From positions 1 through 38,947 of the forward strand of contig CACYXH010000036.1 of NCBI GenBank assembly GCA_902778245.1: a stretch of 38,947 nucleotides of DNA, given 5' to 3'. This document shows, piece after piece, positions 17,222-24,906 of this stretch; position 1 is the first letter of the stretch, and every line of letters starts with the position of its first letter. This DNA is from an uncultured Lachnospiraceae bacterium (GTDB taxonomy: Bacteria > Bacillota > Clostridia > Lachnospirales > Lachnospiraceae). The translations under genes were made by a program, and so were the position numbers. The notes under the pieces are model-generated. The model was given only the letters and a program-made list of their open reading frames with translations, was not told the origin of the DNA and made no database searches.

Positions 17222-17555
17222 AATCTTCCTCACTATCAAATTCTTCGGACATGGCTGCGTAAAGCTCCATAGCAGTTAAAATATTTGACATCTGATCAAA
17301 CCATCGCTGTTCATTCTCATCACAGTAGTTTCGCATATCATTTATCATATCCGAAAGATTTGGCGGTTCCTGCCCGGCTCCACAGGACTGAAGCCTGCCC
17401 GGGGGATCAGAAAAGAAACGCGCGACATTTTGGAATTCCATCATCTTAATATAACAGGAAAGGAATCTCTGACGGTTTTCCGGGAGATAGGGAAGCGCTG
17501 CTTTGAAAAGCTGCAGATGATTTTGGTTAGCGATCTGGTCAATAGCTGTCAGCAT
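17214..17555 (-). CDS. Small conserved hypothetical protein, start uncertain
   Basis: A 113-residue acidic, helix-rich protein of unknown function (AALPYLPENRQRFLSCYIKMMEF, acidic tail DSEEDYE). The ATG at 17555 has a poor ribosome site. An ATG at 17581 is followed by eight A residues. With one more A in that tract it would read MKKKAFGYFML straight into this frame, which looks like a natural N-terminus. The present sequence may therefore carry a one-base loss, or the tract may be slippery. The tail overlaps the start of the next gene by eight bases. Confidence 0.68.
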   Translation of the reverse strand: MLTAIDQIANQNHLQLFKAALPYLPENRQRFLSCYIKMMEFQNVARFFSDPPGRLQSCGAGQEPPNLSDMINDMRNYCDENEQRWFDQMSNILTAMELYAAMSEEFDSEEDYE

Positions 17556-17693
17556 GAAATACCCGAATGCTTTTTTTTCATCCTATGAGACAGAAGTAAA
17601 TATTAGAACCGGCAGAACGTACTTTTGATCCTGGCACTTCATATTATAAAAATAGAATGTTATTTCATTTTGGAGTTTCAGGAAAGGAGTATT

Positions 17694-17849
17694 GTGAAAA
17701 CACGTATTGTAATAGATGGTAATGCATTTTATGAGATAGATGAGGAATGCACGATGGAGAAGGAGAGGAAAGGGAAAATGCCGCAGCAAGATGCAGGAAA
17801 CGAAAAGAAAAATGGAAAGAATGTCAGAAGATCAGGAAAAAAGAAGTGA
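17694..17849 (+). CDS. Small basic hypothetical protein with GTG start
   Basis: A 51-residue frame beginning at GTG 17694, preceded by AGGAAAGGAG with four bases between. It reads KTRIVIDGNAFYEIDEECT and then becomes strongly basic and ends RRSGKKK. The N-terminal part looks like a folded unit, and the ribosome site is much better than for other frames here. An AC-N17-CATATTATA sequence (17621-17648) upstream resembles a sigma-K promoter. I do not know a function. A hairpin follows at 17852-17873. Confidence 0.5.
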   Translation: MKTRIVIDGNAFYEIDEECTMEKERKGKMPQQDAGNEKKNGKNVRRSGKKK

Positions 17850-17851
17850 TA

Positions 17852-17873
17852 AAGGGGACCATCCGGCCCCCTT
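17852..17873. terminator. Short GC-rich hairpin, probable terminator
   Basis: AAGGGG (17852-17857) pairs with CCCCTT (17868-17873) around a 10-base loop. It separates the convergent 51-residue gene and the HCB-like gene; on the minus strand a T-rich stretch follows a few bases later. Confidence 0.5.
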
Positions 17874-17881
17874 CATTCAGA

Positions 17882-18124
17882 CTAGTTGCATCCGCAGCCA
17901 TTGCCGCCAAGGATACCATTGTTTCCGCATCCGCAGAAGAGCAGAAGAATGATGATCAGGCAGGAATTGTCGTTGTCGCCGCGCCAGCCATTGTTTCCGC
18001 AGCAGCCGAACAACAGGATCAGGATCAGGATCCAACAGCAGTTGTTGTTGGATCCACCCAGAATACCATTGTCGCGGTCGTTGTCACATCCACATCCACA
18101 GTTTGTAGCAGCTAAATCACTCAT
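17882..18124 (-). CDS. Cys/Gly/Asn-rich mini-protein ('chorion class high-cysteine HCB'-like)
   Basis: An 80-residue protein with 12 Cys, 16 Gly and 14 Asn by count. It is built as a rough two-fold repeat: CGC-rich segments, two short hydrophobic runs (WILILILLF at 31-39, LIIILLLF at 56-63), and NGILGG twice (19-24, 69-74). Lachnospiraceae genomes carry such proteins under the name chorion class high-cysteine HCB protein; the function is not known. The start is at 18124, with GGAGGA seven bases before ATG; an upstream in-frame ATG at 18160 lacks one. A sigma-K-like promoter at 18155-18181 suggests late mother-cell expression and a spore surface role, which is inference. Confidence 0.8.
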   Translation of the reverse strand: MSDLAATNCGCGCDNDRDNGILGGSNNNCCWILILILLFGCCGNNGWRGDNDNSCLIIILLLFCGCGNNGILGGNGCGCN

Positions 18125-18154
18125 GTTAAAATCCTCCGTATTGAGTTTACATTG

Positions 18155-18181
18155 TATCATATGCGGATATGGAATTTGTGT
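18155..18181 (-). promoter_or_regulatory. Sigma-K-like promoter of the HCB-like gene
   Basis: On the minus strand AC (18181-18180), a 16-base spacer and CATATGATA (18163-18155), preceded by G, match the AC-N16/17-gCATAnnnTA pattern of sigma-K promoters. The predicted start would lie about 25 bases before the gene start. The match is short and untested. Confidence 0.45.
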
Positions 18182-18196
18182 GACTGATTTTCTGAA

Positions 18197-18363
18197 GCTG
18201 TCTAGCCAAGCACATGTAGTGCATCCATGTGTTCTGTAAGAAACATCCGCAGCACCGGTACTCGGCGAATGCGTGCATGAGCCTTAGTACCGCTGTAGCG
18301 AGGACAGAGCGAGAGCGTTTTCTGGAAGAATATATGGATGCGCAAATTGCTAAGCGAGACAGC
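18197..18363. repeat. 167-bp imperfect long hairpin element
   Basis: The whole stretch folds back on itself. GCTGTCT (18197-18203) pairs with AGACAGC (18357-18363), GCATCCAT (18221-18228) with ATGGATGC (18334-18341), and an apical GGTACT (18257-18262) with AGTACC (18286-18291). Partial pairing occurs between, and about 20 unpaired bases sit on the right side. It starts two bases past the stop of the CspB-like gene. It may be a terminator, a structured RNA or a MITE-like repeat. A 67-codon plus-strand frame inside it is not treated as a gene. Confidence 0.65.
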
Positions 18364-18365
18364 CT

Positions 18366-20090
18366 TTATATAAGTGATTCGAAAATCCCATATACATCAA
18401 GGGCTCCGTATCCCCACTCCCGGTTTGGGTAGTAGAGGATGTCGGAGCGTTTTGCGCCGCGGTATAGTAAATTTTTAACTTCGTTATTGGATAGAATTTT
18501 TCCGCTCAGATCTTCCATTCCCCACTGTACCAGCAAAGCAACTGCGCCCGCTGCAATGGATGCCGCCGCGCTGGAACCAGTAAAACGACGATATCCTGAA
18601 CCGTCATAGGGAACTGGAATATTAACCCCGGGAGCTGCTATATCGGGCTTTATATGGATATCTCTGGTATATCCGCGGCTGGAATTCAAAAACAGTGTAT
18701 TGTCATAAGCATTGTAAGTACTGATACAAATAATATTGTCATTGCAGGAAGGAACTGTAAGGGTGGTGTCCGGATCCGGATAGAGGAAGCGGACGTAAGG
18801 GGATACCACCTCACCTGCTGGAAGCCACATATGGAAACTTCCATTTAGGTACCGTTTATTGACAACCTGAAAACGCCAGACACCTACGGATGGATTAGCC
18901 ACCCGAACCTGAATCAGCTGACTGCCGGTCTGAAACTCCACAATCTCATAGTCAATTTTAACTGAGGAGCGATCCAGAAGAAAAGAAGTACTCTGTGTCG
19001 CCCCAATTCTGGGGTCCAGGGGAGAGACACGCTCGCCCAATGGAGTAATTACTCCTAACGCATACAATTCCGGAGAAAATGCCCATAGTTCCATACTAAA
19101 CCCTCTGGTCTCACGGTCTACTATAACTTCTACATCCGAAGAATCTCCCATTTTTTCCAGCTTTCCAAAATAGTGATGCCCCAGTCCTGTTTCATTTCCG
19201 GCGGCAATGATAGCGTAATTGCCCGCGGTGAAGGTGATGGAATTAAAAACTTCATCCAGGGGCGTGCGGCCGTCATGTCCGCCCTGATTGGTTCCAAGAC
19301 CAAAGCAGATCACGATAGGGCGATTCAACTCTCTGGCCTTTCTCTCCAGATAACTGACTGCCAGCATACAGTCATCCTCTTGGTAGACGATCACTGAAGG
19401 ATCTGCCAAAAAATAATCTCTGAGATACTGTTTGGCAGGCTTTAGCTTTACTGCCATCAGGGAGGCGCCAGGCGCTGCGCCGGAGAACTGAGCAGCTTCA
19501 TCTACGCTGCCGGCCGCAATCCCGGCCATGGCGCTGCCGTGACCGTCTGTATCCATGCTTGGTACAATGGAGAGAGGGGACACAGAGCGCAGTGCCTGAT
19601 TGATCTGCTCCTGGGTATATTCAGAACCGTACCGGAATCCCTCCGGTATTTCGCCTGTCTGAATGGTTTGATCCCAGATATTTAAAATACGGCTGCTTCC
19701 GTCCGGGTTGCGGAAGGCGGGATGCATATAATTGATACCGGTATCAATAAAACCAATAATCACACCCCCTCCGTTTAAGTTTAAAAAGGGTTGATTCTGG
19801 ACCCGAAGAATGCCGGAAGCTTCTAAGTTTGTGGTATCCAGAAGGGTATAAAGCTTTGGTATACTGTAATAACCCTGAGTGGTAATGTCAGGAGGAAATT
19901 CGGAAAGAGGAGCATTTAAAATGACATACTTTCGATTCACAATTTGCGGCAAAAATTCCTCCAGAATCGCTGTGGGATCAAAAGGGGAATTCTGATTATG
20001 AAAGATGATGCTCACATAGTCCTCAGACAGAATGCGCAGGCGGTCTTCTTCTGGTGTCTGCTGCATAATAAGTTCAAATTGATCAGGCAT
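18366..20090 (-). CDS. CspB-like subtilisin family protease (S8)
   Basis: Subtilase of 574 residues without a signal peptide. An N-terminal prodomain-like region (about 1-95) precedes a catalytic domain with D116 (GFIDTGI), H184 (TDGHGS), oxyanion N299 (AAGNETG) and S507 (TGSSAAAS), so the triad is intact. About 208 residues separate N299 and S507, against about 66 in subtilisin. That is room for the jelly-roll insertion known in clostridial CspB, which activates the cortex hydrolase SleC at germination. Length also matches CspB. GGGAG precedes the ATG. A germination role is inferred; Lachnospiraceae carry several such paralogues whose tasks are not settled. Confidence 0.88.
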   Translation of the reverse strand: MPDQFELIMQQTPEEDRLRILSEDYVSIIFHNQNSPFDPTAILEEFLPQIVNRKYVILNAPLSEFPPDITTQGYYSIPKLYTLLDTTNLEASGILRVQNQPFLNLNGGGVIIGFIDTGINYMHPAFRNPDGSSRILNIWDQTIQTGEIPEGFRYGSEYTQEQINQALRSVSPLSIVPSMDTDGHGSAMAGIAAGSVDEAAQFSGAAPGASLMAVKLKPAKQYLRDYFLADPSVIVYQEDDCMLAVSYLERKARELNRPIVICFGLGTNQGGHDGRTPLDEVFNSITFTAGNYAIIAAGNETGLGHHYFGKLEKMGDSSDVEVIVDRETRGFSMELWAFSPELYALGVITPLGERVSPLDPRIGATQSTSFLLDRSSVKIDYEIVEFQTGSQLIQVRVANPSVGVWRFQVVNKRYLNGSFHMWLPAGEVVSPYVRFLYPDPDTTLTVPSCNDNIICISTYNAYDNTLFLNSSRGYTRDIHIKPDIAAPGVNIPVPYDGSGYRRFTGSSAAASIAAGAVALLVQWGMEDLSGKILSNNEVKNLLYRGAKRSDILYYPNREWGYGALDVYGIFESLI

Positions 20091-20254
20091 AGTACTCCCA
20101 TAAGTTGCTTTAGATATAATGTATGCATGTCATTCATCCTCTCATTACAGACAGTGGTTCCATTCAACTATCCGGAACATATGATATTAATGAGCGTTAG
20201 TGAGCCAACAAACCTGCATGATTGTTATAGTAATAGCAGAAGAAAGGAGTTGCC

Positions 20255-21148
20255 ATGAATCGGGTACGGAAATTGATACACGCTGATGAAGTTCATCGCA
20301 GGGGTATCACCGGAAGAAATGTGACTGCTGTTATCATGGATTCCGGCATTTGTGCTCATCCGGATTATATTGACCGTGTGGTATGTTTTAAGGACTTTGT
20401 GGGTAAAAAAGAGTACTATTATGATGATGCCTCACACGGAAGCCATGTGACGGGAATACTGGGAGGGAACGGTGCTATGTCTTCCGGAAAGTATTGCGGC
20501 ATCGCGCCCGGATGCGATCTGGTTCATCTGAAAGTTCTGGACAGAGATGGAATTGGAAAGATAAAGGATGCCATAGCCGCAATGGATTGGGTCATCAAAA
20601 ACAGGGACAAATTTAATATAAGGGTGTTAAATTTTTCAGTAGGAACTGCGATGAATGATGAGGAAGAAGAGGGAAAGATCCTGGTGGAATGGGTGGAGAA
20701 GGTGTGGGATGCAGGAATTACGGTAATCGTGGCAGCAGGAAATATGGGACCAAAGAGCGGCACCATCACGGTACCGGGCACCAGCAGAAAAGTAATTACA
20801 GTTGGGTTTTACGATGAGATAGGAAAAGAAAACGGCCGCTCCAGACAATTTTTTTCCGGAAGAGGCCCAACTTCCTCCTGTATCTGCAAACCGGAGATCA
20901 CGGCTCCAGGCGCCCGGATCGTATCCTGCAGCAATCTGAAGCCCGCCATGCGTTATTATTGTATCAAAAGCGGTACGTCCATGGCCACCCCTGTTGTTTC
21001 CGGAGCGGTCTGTCTGCTGTTGTCACAGAAACCCTGGCTGAGCAATGTGGAGGTAAAAATGCGTTTGAAAGATGCGGTGGATGATGTGGGATTACCTCGT
21101 TATCAACAGGGATGGGGAAGGTTAAATTTATTAAAACTTATGGACTGA
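20255..21148 (+). CDS. Compact intracellular subtilisin-like serine protease
   Basis: An S8 peptidase of 297 residues with neither signal peptide nor prodomain, like the AprX type of intracellular subtilisins. Catalytic residues are D29 (MDSGI), H61 (SHGSHVTG), oxyanion N163 (AAGNMGP) and S242 (SGTSMATP). The catalytic Ser motif is canonical, unlike that of the divergent CspB-like gene. AAAGGAG lies before the ATG. The two protease genes share a 164-base divergent control region, so they may be expressed together. Substrate unknown. Confidence 0.92.
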   Translation: MNRVRKLIHADEVHRRGITGRNVTAVIMDSGICAHPDYIDRVVCFKDFVGKKEYYYDDASHGSHVTGILGGNGAMSSGKYCGIAPGCDLVHLKVLDRDGIGKIKDAIAAMDWVIKNRDKFNIRVLNFSVGTAMNDEEEEGKILVEWVEKVWDAGITVIVAAGNMGPKSGTITVPGTSRKVITVGFYDEIGKENGRSRQFFSGRGPTSSCICKPEITAPGARIVSCSNLKPAMRYYCIKSGTSMATPVVSGAVCLLLSQKPWLSNVEVKMRLKDAVDDVGLPRYQQGWGRLNLLKLMD

Positions 21149-21199
21149 CTATAGCCAAATATTGATTTTCGTGCTATGATTGTTTAAGCTCGGCTATAG
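21149..21199 (+). promoter_or_regulatory. 8-bp inverted repeat framing the icd leader
   Basis: CTATAGCC (21149-21156) is a perfect complement of GGCTATAG (21192-21199), and the right copy ends just before the GGAGG of icd. It could be an operator pair or an mRNA hairpin near the ribosome site. No convincing -35/-10 pair was found here. Confidence 0.3.
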
Positions 21200-21210
21200 A
21201 GGAGGTAATT

Positions 21211-22428
21211 ATGGAAAAAATTGTAATGAAAACACCATTAGTGGAGATGGACGGAGATGAGATGACCCGTATTCTCTGGAAAATGATTAAAGAGGAATTA
21301 ATTTTTCCTTTTATTGATTTAAAATCAGAATACTATGACCTTGGTCTGGAAAAAAGAAATGAGACCAATGATCAGATAACGGTTGATGCGGCAAACGCTA
21401 ACAAAAAATACGGTGTGGCAGTAAAATGCGCCACCATCACTCCTAACGCAGCCAGAATGACAGAATATGATCTGAAGGAGATGTGGAAGAGCCCCAACGG
21501 CACCATCCGTGCGATCCTGGATGGAACGGTGTTCCGTGCGCCGATTACGGTAAAAGGGATTGAACCGAATGTAAAATCCTGGAGCAAGCCCATCACCATT
21601 GCTCGTCATGCTTACGGTGACGTCTATAAAAATACAGAAATGATCATCCCGGGCGCCGGAAAGGCAGAGTTGGTATTTACAGCCCAGGACGGTACCGAGA
21701 CAAGAGCGTTGATCCATGAGTATAAAGGAGCCGGTGTGCTTCAGGGCATGCATAACCTGAACGCGTCCATTGAGAGCTTTGCACGCAGTTGTTTTGCCTA
21801 CGCGCTGGACACGAAACAGGATCTGTGGTTTTCTACTAAAGATACAATCTCAAAAAAATACGATCATACGTTTAAAGATATTTTTCAGGAAATTTTTGAG
21901 AAGGAGTATCAGGAAGCGTTTGAGAAGGCGGGCATCACATATTTCTACACCCTGATCGATGACGCGGTAGCCCGGGTGATGAAATCAAAGGGAGGCTTTA
22001 TCTGGGCCTGCAAAAATTATGACGGAGATGTCATGAGTGACATGATCTCTTCCGCCTTTGGCTCCCTGGCGATGATGACCTCCGTGCTGGTTTCACCGGA
22101 TGGTAATTATGAGTACGAGGCTGCACATGGGACGGTTCAGAGACATTACTATAAGTACCTGAAAGGCGAGGAGACATCCACCAACTCGGTGGCGACCATT
22201 TTTGCCTGGAGTGGTGCGCTGCGAAAACGCGGGGAATTGGATGGCCTGGAAGAGCTTCAAAAGTTTGCGGATCAACTGGAGCAGGCCACCCTGATGACCA
22301 TTGAGAGTGGAAGAATGACGAAAGATCTGGCGCTCATCACCACCATAGAGGAGCCTGTGGTGCTAAACAGCCAGCAGTTTATTCAGGAAATTCGTAAGGA
22401 ACTGGAAGCATTGCGTAAAGAGGATTAA
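21211..22428 (+). CDS. icd: NADP-dependent isocitrate dehydrogenase, eukaryote-like type
   Basis: Oxidative decarboxylation of isocitrate to 2-oxoglutarate with NADPH formation. At 405 residues it belongs to the homodimeric type shared with eukaryotes, shown by [13 protein letters not shown] near the start, the TITPNAARM and [19 protein letters not shown] substrate region, and [15 protein letters not shown] precedes the ATG. Only 13 bases separate it from the ParB-like/BMP fusion gene, so the two are probably cotranscribed. It supplies 2-oxoglutarate and NADPH for biosynthesis in a fermentative organism. Confidence 0.95.
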   Translation: MEKIVMKTPLVEMDGDEMTRILWKMIKEELIFPFIDLKSEYYDLGLEKRNETNDQITVDAANANKKYGVAVKCATITPNAARMTEYDLKEMWKSPNGTIRAILDGTVFRAPITVKGIEPNVKSWSKPITIARHAYGDVYKNTEMIIPGAGKAELVFTAQDGTETRALIHEYKGAGVLQGMHNLNASIESFARSCFAYALDTKQDLWFSTKDTISKKYDHTFKDIFQEIFEKEYQEAFEKAGITYFYTLIDDAVARVMKSKGGFIWACKNYDGDVMSDMISSAFGSLAMMTSVLVSPDGNYEYEAAHGTVQRHYYKYLKGEETSTNSVATIFAWSGALRKRGELDGLEELQKFADQLEQATLMTIESGRMTKDLALITTIEEPVVLNSQQFIQEIRKELEALRKED

Positions 22429-22441
22429 ATAAAGGAGATTT

Positions 22442-24286
22442 ATGGCTTATCTGGAATATGCAAAAGCATTAAAACTAGGAGAGAAAGAGTACCGAAACGC
22501 GGTTTCCGGAGGACATTATCCATATCTTCCGGCATTGGATGAACTGCTGGAATGTGTGGATGTGCAGACAGAGGAAAATCTGGGACTGGTGGACATACCC
22601 CTGGATCAGATTGTGGGGACAAAGACTGTGGGGCGGCGGAATGCCTTTGCGGGCAATTTTATGCCTTTGATGTCGGAGAAATCTGAGTTTGCCCTGAAAT
22701 GGACGAACCTGTACAACTACCAGACAGAGCATGGCGTCAATGACCCGATCATCGCTTATGAATTTATGAACAAATTCTATGTTCTGGAAGGAAATAAGCG
22801 GGTCAGTGTCTTTAAGTTTTTAAATGCGTCTTCCATTGAGGGAACGGTAACCCGCATTATCCCTAAGCCCACGGACGAAACGGAAAACAGGATCTACTAT
22901 GAATTCCTGGATTTCTATAAATTGACTGGGATCAATTATATTTGGTTCAGCAAGGAAGGGAGCTTTGCTAAGCTGACCAAAGCGGTGGGGAAAGGACCGG
23001 AAGAAACCTGGACAGAGGAAGATCAAAAAAATTTTTCTTCTATTTTTACAGAGTTTTCAGAATTGTTTGAGAGCAGAGGCGGCAAAAAACTGCCGATTAC
23101 CACCGGAGACGCGTTTTTGTTTTATCTTACGCTTTATCCTTATGAAGAACTTCTGGAAAAGGGAAGGGTACAGAAGAAAGAGGATTTAGACCGTATCTGG
23201 AGTGAGTTTCCGCTCCTGAACAAAAGCCCGGAGGGAGCCCTTGTACTGGAACCGGTGGAAGATACGGAAGGAAATCTTTTTACCAAATTCTTTACCCTTA
23301 CCAGCAGTAAAAAATTGAAAGTGGCATTTATTCACGAAAGATCCACGGAAGAGTCCAGCTGGACCTACAGTCATGAGTTAGGTCGTATGCATCTGGAGCA
23401 GGTATTTGGAGACCGCATTGAGACGGAAAGCCTTTTCCGGGATGCAGAGGATAAGAGCATTACGGAGCTTCTGCAGCAGTCCATCGACGATGGAAATCAT
23501 ATTATTTTCACTACGAATCAGAAGTTTCTGGAAGCCAGTCTGAAGGCGGCGCTGGAACATCCGGAGATCAAAATATTAAATTGCTGCGTCAACCGCCCCT
23601 TCAAAGCACTGCGCACCTATTACGGTAGAATGTATGAGGCCAAATTCCTGAGCGGTATGGTAGCCGGAGCGATGTGTGAAAATGACAAGATCGCTTATGT
23701 GGCGGATTATCCCATTAATGGAACTTTTGCCAATATCAATGCCTTTGCCAGAGGCGCCCAGATGACAAATCCCCGGGCAAAAATCTATCTGCACTGGACA
23801 TCCTCTACCAAGGGAAACTTCAGGCAGCTTTTGACGGAGGAGAATATTACGCTGATCTCCGACACGGACATGATTCGTCCGGCAAGTTCCCGCAGAAATT
23901 TCGGCCTCTATCAGGAAAAGAATGGGGAAGTTTTTAAATTAGCGACCCCCATCTGGAACTGGGGAAAATTCTATGAGCGGATTGTACGGGATATCTTGCA
24001 GGGAACCTGGAATAAAACGGCGGATACCACGGAGCGCAAGGCGGTTAATTACTGGTGGGGAATCTCCAGTAATATTATCGACCTGATTTTCTCACAGAAT
24101 CTCCCGGCGGGTATCCGTAAATTGACAGAGACTATGTGGGGAGAGATCTATAATGAGAATTTTAATCCATTCAGTGGTGAAATCCCGCTGCAGGGCGGGA
24201 AGCTGGTTGGTGTGAAAGATGGTTGTCTGTCGCCGGAGGAGATCATAACCATGGATTGGCTGGTGGAAAATGTGATGGAAGCTTAA
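22442..24286 (+). CDS. ParB-like domain fused to a BMP (PnrA-like) ligand-binding domain, cytosolic
   Basis: A 614-residue protein with no signal peptide or lipobox. Residues about 48-140 resemble a ParB/sulfiredoxin-fold domain: LVDIPLDQIVGTKTVGRRNAF, then the FYVLEGNKRVSVFKFL block that parallels the ParB G-N-x-R motif. From about 292 a BMP-family periplasmic-binding fold follows (KVAFIHE, CCVNRPFKALRTYYGRMYEA, INAFARGAQMTNPRAKIYLHW), the fold of nucleoside-binding lipoproteins and of Bacillus Med. A cytosolic fusion of these suggests a ligand-sensing regulator rather than a transporter component. AAAGGAG precedes the ATG. It is flanked by icd and a phosphoesterase in one apparent operon. 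Function unknown. Confidence 0.8.
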   Translation: MAYLEYAKALKLGEKEYRNAVSGGHYPYLPALDELLECVDVQTEENLGLVDIPLDQIVGTKTVGRRNAFAGNFMPLMSEKSEFALKWTNLYNYQTEHGVNDPIIAYEFMNKFYVLEGNKRVSVFKFLNASSIEGTVTRIIPKPTDETENRIYYEFLDFYKLTGINYIWFSKEGSFAKLTKAVGKGPEETWTEEDQKNFSSIFTEFSELFESRGGKKLPITTGDAFLFYLTLYPYEELLEKGRVQKKEDLDRIWSEFPLLNKSPEGALVLEPVEDTEGNLFTKFFTLTSSKKLKVAFIHERSTEESSWTYSHELGRMHLEQVFGDRIETESLFRDAEDKSITELLQQSIDDGNHIIFTTNQKFLEASLKAALEHPEIKILNCCVNRPFKALRTYYGRMYEAKFLSGMVAGAMCENDKIAYVADYPINGTFANINAFARGAQMTNPRAKIYLHWTSSTKGNFRQLLTEENITLISDTDMIRPASSRRNFGLYQEKNGEVFKLATPIWNWGKFYERIVRDILQGTWNKTADTTERKAVNYWWGISSNIIDLIFSQNLPAGIRKLTETMWGEIYNENFNPFSGEIPLQGGKLVGVKDGCLSPEEIITMDWLVENVMEA

Positions 24287-24309
24287 ATCCTGCAGTCGGA
24301 GAAAAATAA

Positions 24310-24900
24310 ATGAAGATACTGTTGATAGGGGATGTTCCCTTGAAATCCCTATGGGATTTTTATGATGAGAGCAAATTAAAAGGCATCGACCTGATATTAT
24401 CCAGCGGTGATCTGCCGGCCGCATATTTATCGTTCCTGGTGACGTTCGCACCCTGTCCGGTGCTGTATGTGCACGGAAATCATGATGAGCGCTACGCAGA
24501 AAAACCCCCGGAAGGATGTATCTGTGTCGAGGATACGATTTATGAATACAATGGTCTTCGTATCCTCGGACTTGGCGGCTCAATGCGCTACCGACCGGGA
24601 AAATTCCAGTTTACGGAAAAAGAGATGATGCGACGGGCACGTAAAATGAAAGGCAAGATCCGCCGTAAAAAAGGATTTGATATTCTGCTGACCCATGCCC
24701 CGGCCTGTGGCGTGAACGATCAGGAAGATTTGCCTCACCATGGATTTCAGACTTTCGTTATGCTGATGGATAAGTATCAGCCAAAGTATATGATCCATGG
24801 ACATGTTCATATGAATTATACCTATGGAGCAGAACGTATCACACAGTATCAGAATACAACGGTTATCAATTCCTACGAGAAATATTTATTAGAAATATAG
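24310..24900 (+). CDS. Calcineurin-like metallophosphoesterase with altered first motif
   Basis: A 196-residue cytosolic phosphoesterase-fold protein. Motifs seen are GDVP (D8), SGDLP (D34), HGNHDE (N57, H58, D59), LTHAPA and HGHVHMNY. The first motif lacks the usual DxH histidine: Pro stands at that place. The GDxxD second Asp is also missing, so one metal site is likely changed. It follows the ParB-like/BMP gene by 23 bases and probably works with it. Its stop lies six bases from the stop of the convergent ABC-F gene. Substrate unknown. Confidence 0.85.
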   Translation: MKILLIGDVPLKSLWDFYDESKLKGIDLILSSGDLPAAYLSFLVTFAPCPVLYVHGNHDERYAEKPPEGCICVEDTIYEYNGLRILGLGGSMRYRPGKFQFTEKEMMRRARKMKGKIRRKKGFDILLTHAPACGVNDQEDLPHHGFQTFVMLMDKYQPKYMIHGHVHMNYTYGAERITQYQNTTVINSYEKYLLEI

Positions 24901-24906
24901 GATGAT

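Noticed and set aside
17747-18115. 122-codon plus-strand frame rich in Ala, Val and Gln
   Set aside because: It is the antisense of the HCB-like gene, and its composition simply mirrors the Gly/Cys/Asn repeats.
18229-18432. 67-codon plus-strand frame in the hairpin region
   Set aside because: It runs through the 167-bp inverted repeat and into the antisense of the protease gene, with no ribosome site.
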